64,000 bases of DNA from Holothuria scabra (Eukaryota > Echinodermata > Holothuroidea > Aspidochirotida > Holothuriidae). The notes under the pieces are model-generated. The model saw nothing but the letters and a program-made list of their open reading frames with translations. It was not told the DNA's origin and did no database searches. Below, one piece after another: positions 24,139-36,040 of the stretch; position 1 is the first letter of the stretch, and each line of letters begins with the position of its first letter. The stretch is taken from positions 43,615,082 to 43,679,081 of the forward strand of contig CM074193.1 in the NCBI GenBank assembly GCA_037179385.1, read 5' to 3'. Both the position numbers and the translations under genes were made by a program.

Positions 24139-26010
24139 CAGTGGCGGATCCAGGAATTTTCAGTGCGGGGGTCTGCATGTGGTTGGGTATCAAATGTACA
24201 CTGAGAGAAGCGCCACCATAGGTATGTGTGCTGTTTAGTCTCTGATGCCTATAAGAATTCAGGAAATGGGAAATGAGGTGGTAGGCAAGCATCCAAATTT
24301 TACCATATATTTTAGTGTGATTATCACTGTACCGAGTGCGTAATTTGCAGCGCGCGAAGCGCGCTGAAACTCTCGCCCATTTCAAATATTTGAAAATATG
24401 GAGGTTGTGTTGCAGAAAAGATTGGATGCTGGTTTTCCTGCAAGGTAATTTGAACAGTTGGGGAATTTTTGAAGAATTTGCATTTTCTATCGGCAAACCT
24501 GAGGTTGGGCGGCGACCAAAGATCGTTGTTGCTGCTTAATGTTATCCAACGCCTACGAAATGAGGCTCTTCAACGAAATTTTTTTAAGCTTATATTGGAG
24601 AAAATATGAAATTTTATGAAAGAATATTTATGAAAATAGCACTGTATATAGTTTACGGTGTCACTTGGTGATCTGGTGTCACAAGTTGAGCAAATTTCCG
24701 ATTTTGTCACACCCAGAGCTCGGAAAAGTTTACCACAGTGAAGGTATAAGCAAGCACTTCTGCTAAGGAATTGCAATTTGCGGCCCGCGAAGCGCGAGGA
24801 AAATTTTGTTTTCTTGAATCAAATATAATGACGAATATGGAGCATTTATTAGAGAAAATTGATTGGGAATTTCGTAATTTCATGAGTTGTCAAAACCACA
24901 CAGTAGACTGGTCTCACAATTGCCAAGTTTCCGAATTCTTCATTTTCAGAGCCCCCTGCCCCGCCTGGGTGTCTAAGAAAAGGGGCCGAGATGCAACATA
25001 GTGCTTAATGTTTCAATATCTTAAGCCACTATGAAACTCCTAAGCTTTCAAAACATGGTCAATGTGAATTTAATACCGGATGTACTCTATTAGCGTCACA
25101 CTGCTTTAGGCTATGTCATGTGTAAACTGTACGTAGCGTCATGTCCTTGACCTTTAACAGGAACGCCATTCCCAGGGTCCTTCCTGTTTCCCGCCACGTG
25201 TTACAGGTGAACGTGACGAACTACCCCGCCCTAGTTCCACATGTATGCTGTATCCCATATTTTCAAGGTGTGGCTAATTTCATCCTCTACAGCCTTTTCA
25301 TTGATTATTAGATCAGTACATTCCTTAATATTTATGTAATTTGGTGCGTCACAACTTGGGACTGCATGTGTTCCGATCTCCCCGAGACATGAAAGCTCCG
25401 AGCCTGCAAGTTTTGATCGCACTCACACACTGGTGCAGCAGACCGCAGACGACGAGCACCTTCGTCAATCTGTATATAGCTAAATTTTAATCTTTTTTGT
25501 CGGCTGTTAATCGAACGGAATAAAAGCGGCAATCATCTGGAATCAGAACTGAATCTTCTCATCTGTTTATTCATATCTCAACTCGTATCGCCTACACACT
25601 CTACAACATCCCCGTACAAGCCTTCGTATCAACGATTGGCCCATTATTTGACAGTAGTCGTAGCTTCACGTATTGACATAGACACACGTGCGATGTCACT
25701 AACAGTGTTACCAAAGGCCGTTGGCGGAAAACGCTGGATTTAGAATTTGTCATTGCGCAATGTGTAAACAAAACGGGAATTTACCAAATGATACGGAAGA
25801 TAGATACATTATAATTTACATTTTACATTTTATTGAAGAATACGACACAAAAATACGGTAATCAAATAAGGTAACAACTATCACTGTATTTTTAAAAAGT
25901 AATTAGGCCTAGGTTACAATTAGCCTGGCTATCTATACAATTTTTTACCATCCCGGTGGGGGGGGGGGGTATGCATACCCCTTATCCCCCCCCCCCTGGA
26001 TCCGCCACTG
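24139..26010. mobile_element. hAT-like non-autonomous element nested in the TTGGGYAAA element
   Basis: A perfect 16-bp terminal inverted repeat: CAGTGGCGGATCCAGG at 24139-24154 and its complement at 25995-26010. Flanking octamers CTGGGCCC (24131-24138) and CTGTACCC (26011-26018) match at 6 of 8 positions, as expected of an aged 8-bp hAT target duplication. Inside are two degenerate repeat units (about 24340-24530 and 24770-25000) opening with a GC-rich hairpin (AGCGCGC-GAA-GCGCGCT at 24349-24365 in the first). No transposase is recognisable. Confidence 0.8.
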
Positions 26011-26548
26011 CTGTACCCATATTGTTGGGCAAATTAAGGTTGGGTAAAATCCAGGTGTTAGTAAAAGGTGTTTAGCAAGTTTTAAAGTACACAACAGTTG
26101 GGTAAAATGTAATTGACCAATCAGATGGTAAGTTAAAGATCAGTTAAGTTTTGCGGATAATTATTGTAATATAAGTGGTTCATTATAAGATCTCATGGTT
26201 GAATAAGGTTGTATTTGGTAAATAAAAAGCTAACGGTAGAATAGCAGTAAAAATCTGGACGAAATTACTTAAAGAGCAATGTTCGCATAGAAAAAAGTTT
26301 CCATTGCTACATAATCAATGGGAGAAGAAATACAAAGTTCACGATTCAGTTTGTTACTTTAAACTACACACTTCACTTTTTACTTACCAAGTGAAAAAAA
26401 AAAAACAAGTGCATCGTCGCTGGTGCCCCCAACCACTCTTGGAAGACAAATGGTGTATGTGTTAGTGTACTCTGTTAAATCTCCGTCTTATCCAAATTAT
26501 ATATTTATATTTCAGGGTATATTGGGATCCAAACAAGCACCCAACATA

Positions 26549-26770
26549 CTGGGTAGTTTTATTGCCCAACACCATTTGCCCAACAGTTTGCCCAATAGTT
26601 GGGAGGACACAGTTATACCCAGCTTGGTTAAAAGTTGGTCATTCAGTAGTGCCCAATTTCTGGGTAGTTCCATTGCCTAACACCATTTGTCCAACAGTTT
26701 GCCCAATTGCTGGGAGGACACATATATACCCAGTGTTGGTAAAAAGTTGGGCAAATATTTGCCCAATATT
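26549..26770. repeat. 111-bp tandem duplication within the TTGGGYAAA element
   Basis: CTGGGTAGTT at 26549 recurs at 26660, with the following TTGCCCAACACC/TTGCCTAACACC, CAACAGTTTGCCCAAT and GGGAGGACACA blocks in the same order in both units. Confidence 0.75.
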
Positions 26771-26780
26771 TTTTAGAGTG

Positions 26781-27773
26781 AATGTACGCGATCAAAATGC
26801 AGAGCCCTTAGTTTATAGGAGTACTGTTATGCTGTTGTTGCAAGCTTGGTAACCGTTCGCTGTTCAGCCGCATGTTAAAGCCTATTTATCCTGAATCGAA
26901 ACAAGAGCTGATGTTTTTCACTTATTATGGACTACATTGTCTAATAGGTTGTAAAGGCGGTGTCATAGTACTCAAACCACAGTCTTTCAATACGTTTCCT
27001 GTCACACACACTAAAATATTCAAAAACAAAATGCACAAAATACTTGATTCTAACGCGGAAAATAATCAAAACTGTGATTGTTTTGTTAGGCTTGAACAAT
27101 GTGTCAACTCATTAGAATCTTAGACAGACAAAAACGTATAGTAGTTAAAAGTTAATAGGCAGCCGTTTGGCATAAAAAATTATTTATTGAGCATAGCATT
27201 TGTCGGTAAACACGTTGTACTTCAAAGAAACAGTTAGCAATGACTTTTGTTTCTGTATTACCTCGGTTTGTAAAAAAAGAGGACGTCATTACAATGTGAG
27301 AGTCAGAAAAGGCAAACCAATGGGACCTTTCAATCAAATTACCTGAAAAGGGATTAAAGAGTTTCAAGTACATATTTTCCGGTAGATTTGAACGTTGGAT
27401 CTCCTGTCGTGACAACTCCCTGCATGGTTTAACGAGCTATTCTATAGGTCTTTGATGTATTATTGTTAAATATGTACAAAACTGATGAGGGCGACGCTCG
27501 TCCACTGAACTGTGCAAGTGACGTCAACTTTTATTAAACTTGATACCTGAGGAATAAACAGCTGGGCCAGCATAGAGGTTTCCCGATTTTGTACTAGTTG
27601 AGCTGTGTTAGTTTGTGGGTGTCTAAGGGCCTTAAGGGAAGTGTTGGGGGGGGGGGGGCAACAGTTTTGGACCATGCAACTCACCCTATTTGACCAAAAT
27701 GTTCATTTTTATGCTAAATGTTTTGGCTTTTTCTACGAGCAAGAATTTTTTTTTCAAATCTGATTTTTTTCTC
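26781..27773. other. No feature seen apart from a poly-G run
   Basis: No supported gene. A homopolymer G run lies at about 27646-27658. Confidence 0.45.
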
Positions 27774-27777
27774 TTAA

Positions 27778-28035
27778 AAGGGCAAGAGCAGTCATCCCAA
27801 ATTGAAGTAGTGTAGTAGACTGTCCATTTTCATGATTGGCTGTTGAGGGTCATGTGACAAAGTTTTTCCATTTAAATGTTAAATTTACTAGAAATAACTA
27901 CTTGTTTTAACTTGACCATGCAATAGTTATATAAAAAATGTAATGAAAGATACTTTGAAGAGAAAAAAACAAAAAACAAAAATCGTGCTATTTAGCTTTT
28001 TCTTCAAAATAAGTTTGGGGGACTGCTCTTTACCT
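27778..28035. mobile_element. Short TTAA-flanked MITE
   Basis: TTAA (27774-27777) precedes AAGGGCAAGAGCAGTC, and the other end is the complement of AGGTAAAGAGCAGTC followed by TTAA (28036-28039). A ~24-bp terminal inverted repeat with an exact TTAA duplication points to a piggyBac- or Kolobok-type mobiliser. At 258 bp it cannot encode a transposase. Confidence 0.75.
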
Positions 28036-28119
28036 TTAAGTGTGAACACTACTTCATAAGGTACGTACCGAAAATTTGGGTCCTTTTACACATTTGTAAA
28101 ATGGAGCTTGTAATGCATA

Positions 28120-31100
28120 AAATAGATCAGATTCAGGGTTTCCTGTAAGAAAGTTTGCATTTTGGGGGACTTTCGAAGAATCTGTGTGTCCTATAAGCAT
28201 GAATCTCAGAAAGCATGTCGCCTGAAGATCGTGTTATCTCAGGACGGCGGATTAAGACATTAAGAAAACTCTCGAAACTTTGTTGCCTTTTTTTGGACAA
28301 AAATGAAAGCGTGTATTGTAGAAAATTTTAGGGAAACGGCACTGTAGCGACTTGGACAAATTTCCACTAACTGCTTTATGAGCCGTCACTTACAGCTTTA
28401 AGGGTTGAAATTTAAGGCGCGCGGATCGCGCGGAAAATTTTGCCTTTTTTTAAAAAATAATCACCGTGAATATGAAACTTTTATTAGAATCCAATCTTCA
28501 GTTGGTGCGGAGCGAACAGAAAATTTTGAAAATTCGCAACCCCTCAGAGTGAGGGAAATGGCATGTCTTGGACATGTAAGTAGTAGCTAACTTTTCTTTC
28601 AAAGTGAACCCCACTTTATGAGTGATGTATTAAAGCGCGAAGTTCGCCGAAATTTCTGCCCTTTTGAAACAAAAATTTGTTGATACGGAGCTTATATTTG
28701 CAGAAAGCTTTGGGATTCTGGGTTTCCCGTGAGGAAGTTTAAATAGTTCAAATAGTGGGGGGTCACTGAAGAATCTGCACTTTCCTCAAATATTGGTGGC
28801 AAATCTGAGAACGATTGCTTTTCTAAAGTCCTCCCGACTGTCTGGCAAAGAGCAAGATAAAGTGGACCTCAGATATTATTTTGTTAACTTTAGGCGACTA
28901 AATGAATGTTCATATATTTTCCTAGTAAATGAATGTTCAAATGTTGACCAAAACAGTGTTCCATGAATGCAGATTAATCTTGCTTTTGATGAAAAAATTG
29001 ACTTCTTTTTCATAGTGTAACATTATTGAATATTTTTTGGCAATTGCAGAAAAATAGAAAGTAAACTATTCAAAACAAAATTGTTTTAGAAGACAGCGAT
29101 TGTGAGGGAGTGAACTTTGGCTAGAGTCTTCGTCATATGCTTTTCGAGAAAACCGAAGGGGTCAGAGCTCACTTGCGAAGTTTCAATATGTACATTTTCT
29201 GTCTTCAAGGTGGAAATATGTTGAAATGTCATTTGAAAGAGAGAGAACAAATAATATTTCCAAAAGAAGGTACCTTTCTTGTAATTCTTCTATCTTCACT
29301 AAAAATGCTATACGGAAGCCTGGTCTCTTTGTTCTGCTTATTTAATGCTTTTTATGTACATACTTTCGCATCACTTTACGTATGTGCACACCCAAATCAT
29401 GGCATTGAGTTGAATCTTGTATCGTAGTGCTCTACGTCAGCCTACCAATATGCAATGTGTTTCAAAATGGCGCACTGACTACAGGTGTACTAAAAACAGA
29501 ATCGTAGCATAAACAAAGGGGGATTAACCGTGTTGAGAAATATTGGAATAATTTATCAATTAACCTATGTGAGAAAGAACATTTCCTGTCATACAGTTTG
29601 TTTTCGGTAATTGTTGGGCAGCTTCAGGATGATTTCGGGACAAAATTGTGAACAATCGCCGAACGTTTGGAAAGGGTTACCTAAAATCTCCCGATTGTTC
29701 TTTGGCCTTTTGGCTGACAACTTCCCCTGAAATGGGTTTTATGATAACTTGCGAAGTTAGTCTTGTAAAATGCTTAGTTTTCTTGATCGTAATTGGACAG
29801 ATGGAAGTAAACAGAATGAATAAGCCATTCTTTTTACCAAGTGTACGTTTCCACGGGCGGCTAAAATTCAAAATTGTCGGACGTCATTAGAGCTTAATAT
29901 ATTTCGTTGGCCCAGAGGTCAGATTCCCAATTATAATGAATTTTTAAGATGTAATAGCTTACAGTTTCTTCTGTGCTGTCACTCAAGCGACTTTTTCTAA
30001 GTTGAGAGTTGCTTGAAGCCCATCAGTCCTCTTTTACCGTACAGGACAGAATTTTTGACGGATGTTTTCCCTGAGGTGACAAGCAAGAACAGTAACTTAT
30101 CATGAATTTCTTGCCTTGTTTTATGTCTGTGTGTGTGCTCGTATATGTGTTTTCCTTTTCGGGGCTGGAAATAAGTCTCATGATGTTGAAGATATTTTCC
30201 GACGGTACACTCTTCAAAATGTTGGGCAAAAGTTTTACCAAACGTTGGGTTCGTATACCACCACACAAACATCTGAGAAAATTGTTCCCAACAAATGAGG
30301 AAATATATTTACCCATATGTTTAGCGAAATAAGCCCCTTTTCTGGGTAATTTATTTATACGCAGTTGTTGGGCACCATTCTTTACTCAGTCTTGGGGGAA
30401 ATTTTACTCAGATGTTTGTGTGGTGGTATACGAACTCAACGTTGGGTAAACGTTTGGCAAACGGTACACATTTGGTCACTTAGAAGTCATGGAGAAAAAC
30501 GAAGTACGAAGAGGCATTTTAGTCTTATAAAGTAACAATACGCTGAAAAAGTGCATTATATCGGCCTAAATTTATGGGGCGATGCGCACCGTTTCACAAG
30601 AAATTTCCTAACTGGCTATCGATAAAAGGAAGTTCTATTTAGGACATGGTAACAAAAATTTTTACAAACGTTCGTGATAATTATTACGTATATTCAGAGT
30701 CGCAAAGCAAAGGTTTGTGATACCAAGTTGCCTACTTAACAGCATCGACTGTCAGAAGTTCGCGTAACAGTTTTGTTTAAAGAAACGGATTCAAACGAGT
30801 TTATTACTTACTTTCACTTTTGTTAGTTTAAAAGGCGCAGATAGATTTCATGACAAGGATTAGAGGTGGGGGGGGGGGGGGGTTGGACTGAAGATTGTTT
30901 CTTACCGCGGTCTCAGGGAAGTGTAGGAGAGTGGATGGTTTTTAGCCTTTTAAAAAGATTTGGACATTTTAGGGTCCTCAGACGCAATTTAGTGAAACAT
31001 TTTGCAAATTTAAAGGATCTATGTTTGCTCTTTTCAGTTTTCCAACGATCGCTCCCGTTATACATGTATGTAGACAAGATGGCCCACTTTTTTCTCTTTT

Positions 31101-33110
31101 CTTCTCTTCAATCAAAACTGAGGGAATGCGCAAGTTAATGAAGGAATAGTTGGACTAGGCACTTTTTTCCATTAGTTTGATTAGTCAAATTTACACTTGT
31201 TATCTATACATTTGTCATTTGTTAAATGGCCAAAAATAATAAGAAGCAACGTATTGTTGTCACTGACAATCAGGGGTGGCGCCTGAATTTCCCTGACAGG
31301 GTGGGCCAAGCTCTCCAACAGGGAGGCAGCTTTTCATGGCCCCGACAAAGGGTTTGAGTTGGTCCCGGTGGACATGACTTAGCAGATCTTGAGGTGCGTA
31401 GCGCGCGAAACTTTTTGCTTTCTTTTCAACAAATACTTAAAAATCTGGAGTACATTTTGAAAACAAAATTCAAAAGATTTGAAAAAAAATTGACCTTTGT
31501 AAGGTCCATGAAAGAGCTGGGGTTTTTATTGAAGAATCTCTCTTTCATCTGGGCAAAAAAATATATGGGCATACATATGGGCGACAGCTAAAAAAATATG
31601 TTGGGGTTACGCATTCAATCGTTTTATGCCTACGTATTAAGGATTCAACACGAGACTAGAAGGTTGCCCGAAAAGATTTTTCCTTTTTGGAAAAAACGAT
31701 TTGAATATGAAAGCCCTATTTTGTTGGGGAATTTTTGGAATTAAACGGACAAAAGTTTGGTTTTTGGTACGATTATATGAAAGAATTTTTTTTTTTTTTA
31801 TTAAGGGATTAGCCTTTCAAAATGTTAGAATGTTCGGGTGATTAACAGAGTTGGCTTTGTTTATTTATTGTACGGGGTATGCATGGGAACGGGAAAAGTT
31901 TGCCACTGTTAACAATCAGAAGCTTATATTGAAGAAAAATTTTATGACAGATTTGGCGGTTTTATAGAAGAATCTAATATTTTTATAAGAAAATTCAAGT
32001 AGGGTGAGATATATAGTTGTTTGGTGCTTTCTGAATATCATCATGCAGATTAAGATTCTCGGACCTTATCGGAAAATTTCCTGCGGAAACAGTTTGGATT
32101 CCCATATATTTGAAGTTTTATATTTTACATATTGACATTGAGGTACGGGAGCGTTTCAGTTTGGAAGGGGAGAGGTTTGTGTATTCGTGCAAAAAATTTA
32201 ATTCTGCTCGAAAGGCTATAAAATTGCAGAGAACAGAATTTTTTGAAAAGTTGAGAACCCCAGACAGCAGAAAATGGCATTTCCCGGGCTAGTAACTAAA
32301 AAGGAAGCAGTCAGTTTTTTTTTAAGCTTTTTGTCGCAATAAAATTTTCACTTCAAAATATTTCCACAAAAGAATAATTTGTGAGCATGCATTGCACTGT
32401 TGAATAACCAGTTCGACGAAACACTGTATCAGCGAAAAAACCACTATCAGTTGTCGCGAAGGGTATAGAAAATTGTTAAAAAAACAAACCCCTCAGACAG
32501 CCGGAAATGGCAGTTCCCAGACTTGTTTCTAGAAATGAAGGGGTGGTTATTTTGGGTTTTTCTTTGAAATGAAAGTTTCACTTTAGCGGAAGAAAAAAAA
32601 ATTGCTAAGTCATCAGAAAATTTCTAAATAAGAAGTACTACTACAATTAGATGTAATTATTTTCTTCAGTAAGTTGTCTTTTTCGGGGATCTTTATGCAA
32701 CGGAATTGAAAACATAGTAGTGTTTTTGCCTCTATGAGGAAACTTCGTTGTATTTCATTGCAAGGTTCGCTAAATGGATAAGATTTTCTACGTGGCTGCC
32801 CAAATTCCAGACTATAAATGATTTTACTTCCAACCTATTTAAAATTATGTCACGTTACAAGGTGGCTTCAAATGACTTTTCAGTCAGACGTATTGGGAGA
32901 TATTCTCACACTACTGATAATCATTATGTATAGCCGAACGGCCTGTCCGATTTTCATTACCTTTGCTAGAATTACGCTGTCAGGACAGACCAGATGGCAG
33001 ACCATTGAGAACTGCATGAACATGTCCGTTTTTGTGAGGAAAATTCGAAATTGCGAGTTTCCTTGAAGAATATGATCTTCTAGTAAGCAAACTGAGGAAG
33101 ATATTCCGGG
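28120..33110. repeat. Field of degenerate repeat units with GC-rich hairpin starts
   Basis: Loosely repeated ~200-230 bp blocks. Each shows some of these parts: a GCGCG-containing hairpin (clearest at 28418-28432, weaker at about 28634 and 31396), GAAAATTTTGC, a T/A-rich stretch, TATGGAGCTTATATT, TTCAGGGTTTCC(T/C)GTGAGGAA, TTTTGAAGAATCT and TCTGGCAAAGAGC. The same parts occur inside the hAT-like element at 24139-26010. Open frames here are short and share no domain. It is interrupted by the foldback element at 30208-30470. Confidence 0.5.
30208..30470. mobile_element. Foldback copy of the TTGGGYAAA-type element
   Basis: The left end is CACTCTTCAAAATGTTGGG. A ~45-bp arm containing CGTATACCACCACACAAACA (about 30250-30270) is repeated in inverted orientation at about 30416-30436, so the element folds back on itself around 30350. 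The 9-mer ACGGTACAC occurs at 30202-30210 and 30461-30469; it may be a target duplication, but it overlaps the conserved end. Confidence 0.65.
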
Positions 33111-33159
33111 TGACTGAAGTTTCTCAGACCCACATCTTTTATCAATTCATCGTGGGCAT

Positions 33160-33590
33160 GTAAATGAAGGCTCCCCGACGAAATTGGACTTTCTCAGCAA
33201 CAGGGAAAGGGCGGCCTCCCCCGACGGGTCATGACCCTGCGGATTGGGGATAGAATGTGGGATATTATAGCTAGTAAGTAGTGATTAAAACAGACTCAGA
33301 TATGCATTAAAATAGATTTTAAAAATAAGTATTCATACATTAAAAAAAAACACTTCATGATCATCCATCCAGTAACTTCAGTCCTTTATATTCATTTTTT
33401 AGACCTCCCCGAAAGAAATTGTCGTCCTTTCCCGACGGGGGAGGAAATAAGACAAGGTACATGAAATGAGGTATAACACAGCTAAGAAGAAGTGGTTGAA
33501 AATCGATTCCAATATGTATTAAAATGGGAAATTTCAAAACAAAAATATGTTCAAAATCACCCATCCAGTAACTTAAGTTCTTGAAGGTTT
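33160..33590. repeat. Two tandem units of ~197 bp
   Basis: CATCCAGTAACTT(C/A)AG occurs at about 33366 and 33563. Each unit also has a CCCGACGG phrase and an ATTAAAAT..ATTT phrase upstream. Non-coding. Confidence 0.6.
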
Positions 33591-33599
33591 TTTGTTTCC

Positions 33600-34720
33600 C
33601 CTTCTGCACCCGCTAGCGTCCCTGCTTACAATGCTCAGAGCATATGCCCCCTCAGTTGAAAACAACAGCGTCTGTCATACAGCAGCATTCTGGTAGGGAG
33701 TTTTCTCATTAATAAAACTTGCTATCCCATCTTGAATCATATTTAGCCTGTAGTTGTTAATTATTGTCCCTTCTTGGTCATGAAACTCTGGCAAACATTG
33801 CCTTTCGTTTTACAAGCACAAGCACTGTAAGTAATCTGTCTGAGTGAAACTCGTCCAGCAACAGCAGGGCATGTTAAATGACTTGTTACTTCAAAAGGAA
33901 AAAAAAAAAGAACATTATAGTTTAAACCTTTGAGTCTCCTATTAAAAGCTTTACTTGGAATTAATCTTTACTGGGTAGGGCAGCATCACCCCACGTCTCT
34001 CAAGAGTTTTTCTGAGAATTCAAAAGAACCAAACCTATAACTACGCATTTATCCTCGTATATGAACAGTTTTTGGAGAGTCCTCCTGCCCCGCTTTTCAA
34101 AGCTAAGATATGCTCCATGTGCGGCACGTTTTCTGGGTTTTTGAAGAGTCCCCACCCAATTTTAAACTAAGATATGCCCCCATGAGTGGAACGTTTTCTG
34201 ATATACTGCCTTTGGAATCTTTTCTTTCTTGATTAATCCGTCCTCGAACTCCCCATGGAGCAGCAGATAAAACAAAAAGTTGTCGTCGAGTTCTCTGAGA
34301 TGATATTCTGACTATTTATCAGTTTTTGTGTTAGTGTAGGCTATAGTCCGATCAATGCACGGTGAATATGCCGCCCGACCGAAACATTTTAGACGTAGCT
34401 TCACCACCATTTCTAATATTACAACAAATTATTATAATTAATTTTACAAGTATTGTGAGCTTTTCCGAATGATGTTCCATAATTTTACACGAAATTACCT
34501 CCACATGACTGGTCTTCCTTTCCATTGTGACGTTTCTGTTCCTCGCCTTCGTCAATATTGCTGAATATTATTACGGCTTGTAAGTAATAATTGTCACGTC
34601 CGTACGTAATAATACTTCGTACATACGTGATTAAAATAACGTACGTTCGTAATATTTTTTTACAACGTCTTAAATAGATTTTCGTATGAATATTTTATGC
34701 GCCAGAAATTTTAATTCTAT
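33600..34720. other. No supported gene; one ~70-bp tandem duplication
   Basis: GTTTTTGGAGAGTCC and GCTAAGATATGCTCC at about 34068-34120 are repeated as TTTTTGAAGAGTCC and CTAAGATATGCCCC at about 34138-34180. The rest has no recognisable feature. Confidence 0.45.
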
Positions 34721-34723
34721 TTT

Positions 34724-34742
34724 GTGTGTGTGTGTGTGTGTG
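34724..34742. repeat. (GT)n microsatellite
   Basis: Nine uninterrupted GT dinucleotides, on the 3' side of the minus-strand LINE remnant. Confidence 0.85.
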
Positions 34743-35254
34743 ACCATCTCATTTATTGGAAACATTTGATATAGAGCAGGTGTTATATACAACATTGCAA
34801 TAGGATACACACAAGTTTACACAAGCTCTCAACTTACACAATTACATAAATAGCGATCGACAAACATATATACATTTAACACGCTTATTGAACATTACAT
34901 ACACTCTATATATATACATTATATACATTCATATTCCCTGTATACGTTATGTAAATTTCAAAATATTTCATGATCTGGAAAAGGCCAACTACAGTAATAA
35001 CATGTAGATAGAATGCATTTATAAAAAATGACGTTGACCTATACAATAAACATATTAAACAAGGAATTTACATACACGGGTATACCCAATGAATATATTC
35101 TAGTTTTCTTTTTTTTTAAAAAAAAAAGAGGTTCGATGATTATAGCTTTTACTATTAATTGAATAGATGTGGGTACTCATTATGAAACTTTAATACAGCA
35201 TGCAGTCCGGTTGGCGAGTGAGTGAGTGGGGGAGGGTTCAGTCCAAAGGTTAGT

Positions 35255-36040
35255 TTACAGCGACCACCCATGGAACCAATAGGCTTTATTTGATTTGCAC
35301 ATTAAAACAAAAGTGGTGCCTTGAGAACTTTCCAGTTCATCGATACAATATGATAGACAGCGTTGAATGGCTTTAAATTTGTTCCTCCATGACTTTGCAG
35401 CATTCTTCTTAAAAGCTATATATTTTTCAACTTTAATAATGAACTTCATTTTATGGAAAAAGCTGTTGCAGTCAGGCAGGGTATTATTAAGCCTACAGTT
35501 ATAAATGTAATATTTGCATTGCAAAATAAAGTAGTTGATAGGATCATATTCATCATAAATTCCACCAAAGAACATGTCCTTTCCAGAAAATATAAATAGC
35601 CGTCCAAAAAATTTTAACTCGCAATCTAAAAGGAAACTAGAGATTACATGAAATGACCAAAAGAGGTGCTCTAAGGACTCGGTTTCAATATGAAAAAAAG
35701 TACAATGATCGGTATCCGCCTTGACCATTAAATACAACAGATTATTTGTTCCTAAGATACGATGAATGAATCTGAATTTAAAGTACTTTACCTTCGCTTC
35801 AGATACAGTACAAAGGGGCATCTTAAAGATAGTAATCCAATCATCGGGTGAGAGGTTAAATTAATTATTCCATTTTACACAAGCTTTCGGCGGGCTGATA
35901 ATCTTATCTATCAACAAAGGGTACACTATTTGAGAAGTTTTAGAATTACTATTGAGAGAGGTGATTATATGATCATTTACGTTGTGGTCAGCTTGATGAA
36001 TAAGGTGAATCCAGTTACCAGGAATGGCTGAAAGTCATCC
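35255..36040 (-). pseudogene. LINE ORF2 C-terminal remnant (zf-RVT region)
   Basis: The open frame 35255-35821 (188 codons) contains FKFRFIHRILGTNNLL, a Cys/His stretch and ESLEHLFW. This order is typical of the zinc-binding region after the reverse transcriptase of many non-LTR retrotransposons. The second Cys of the usual CxxC is replaced by Phe. Continuing upstream in frame, one stop lies in the codon at about 35861-35863. Before it the frame is open again to about 36040, with a compatible GNWIHLIHQ ... VYPLLIDK ... PPKACVKW pattern. The catalytic RT domain is missing, so this is a dead 5'-truncated insertion, oriented against the PLE cluster's plus-strand copies. The exact LINE clade is not assignable. 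Confidence 0.75.

Larger units (their letters stand above)
24044..26780. mobile_element. TTGGGYAAA-type inverted-repeat element, interrupted by a nested insertion
   Basis: The ends are CACTCTAAAAACTGTTGGG at 24044 and the complement of CACTCTAAAAAATATTGGG, which ends at 26780. Clusters of TTGGGTAAA, GCCCAACA and related phrases fill 24044-24130 and 26019-26780. The middle (24139-26010) is a separate hAT-like element with its own target duplication, so the original element was about 0.86 kb. Confidence 0.65.

Noticed and set aside
24032..24496. 154-codon minus-strand ORF
   Set aside because: Spans the junction between the TTGGGYAAA element and the nested hAT-like element, so it is a chance frame across repeats.
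26872..27123. 83-codon plus ORF
   Set aside because: AT-rich chance frame without splice context or domain.
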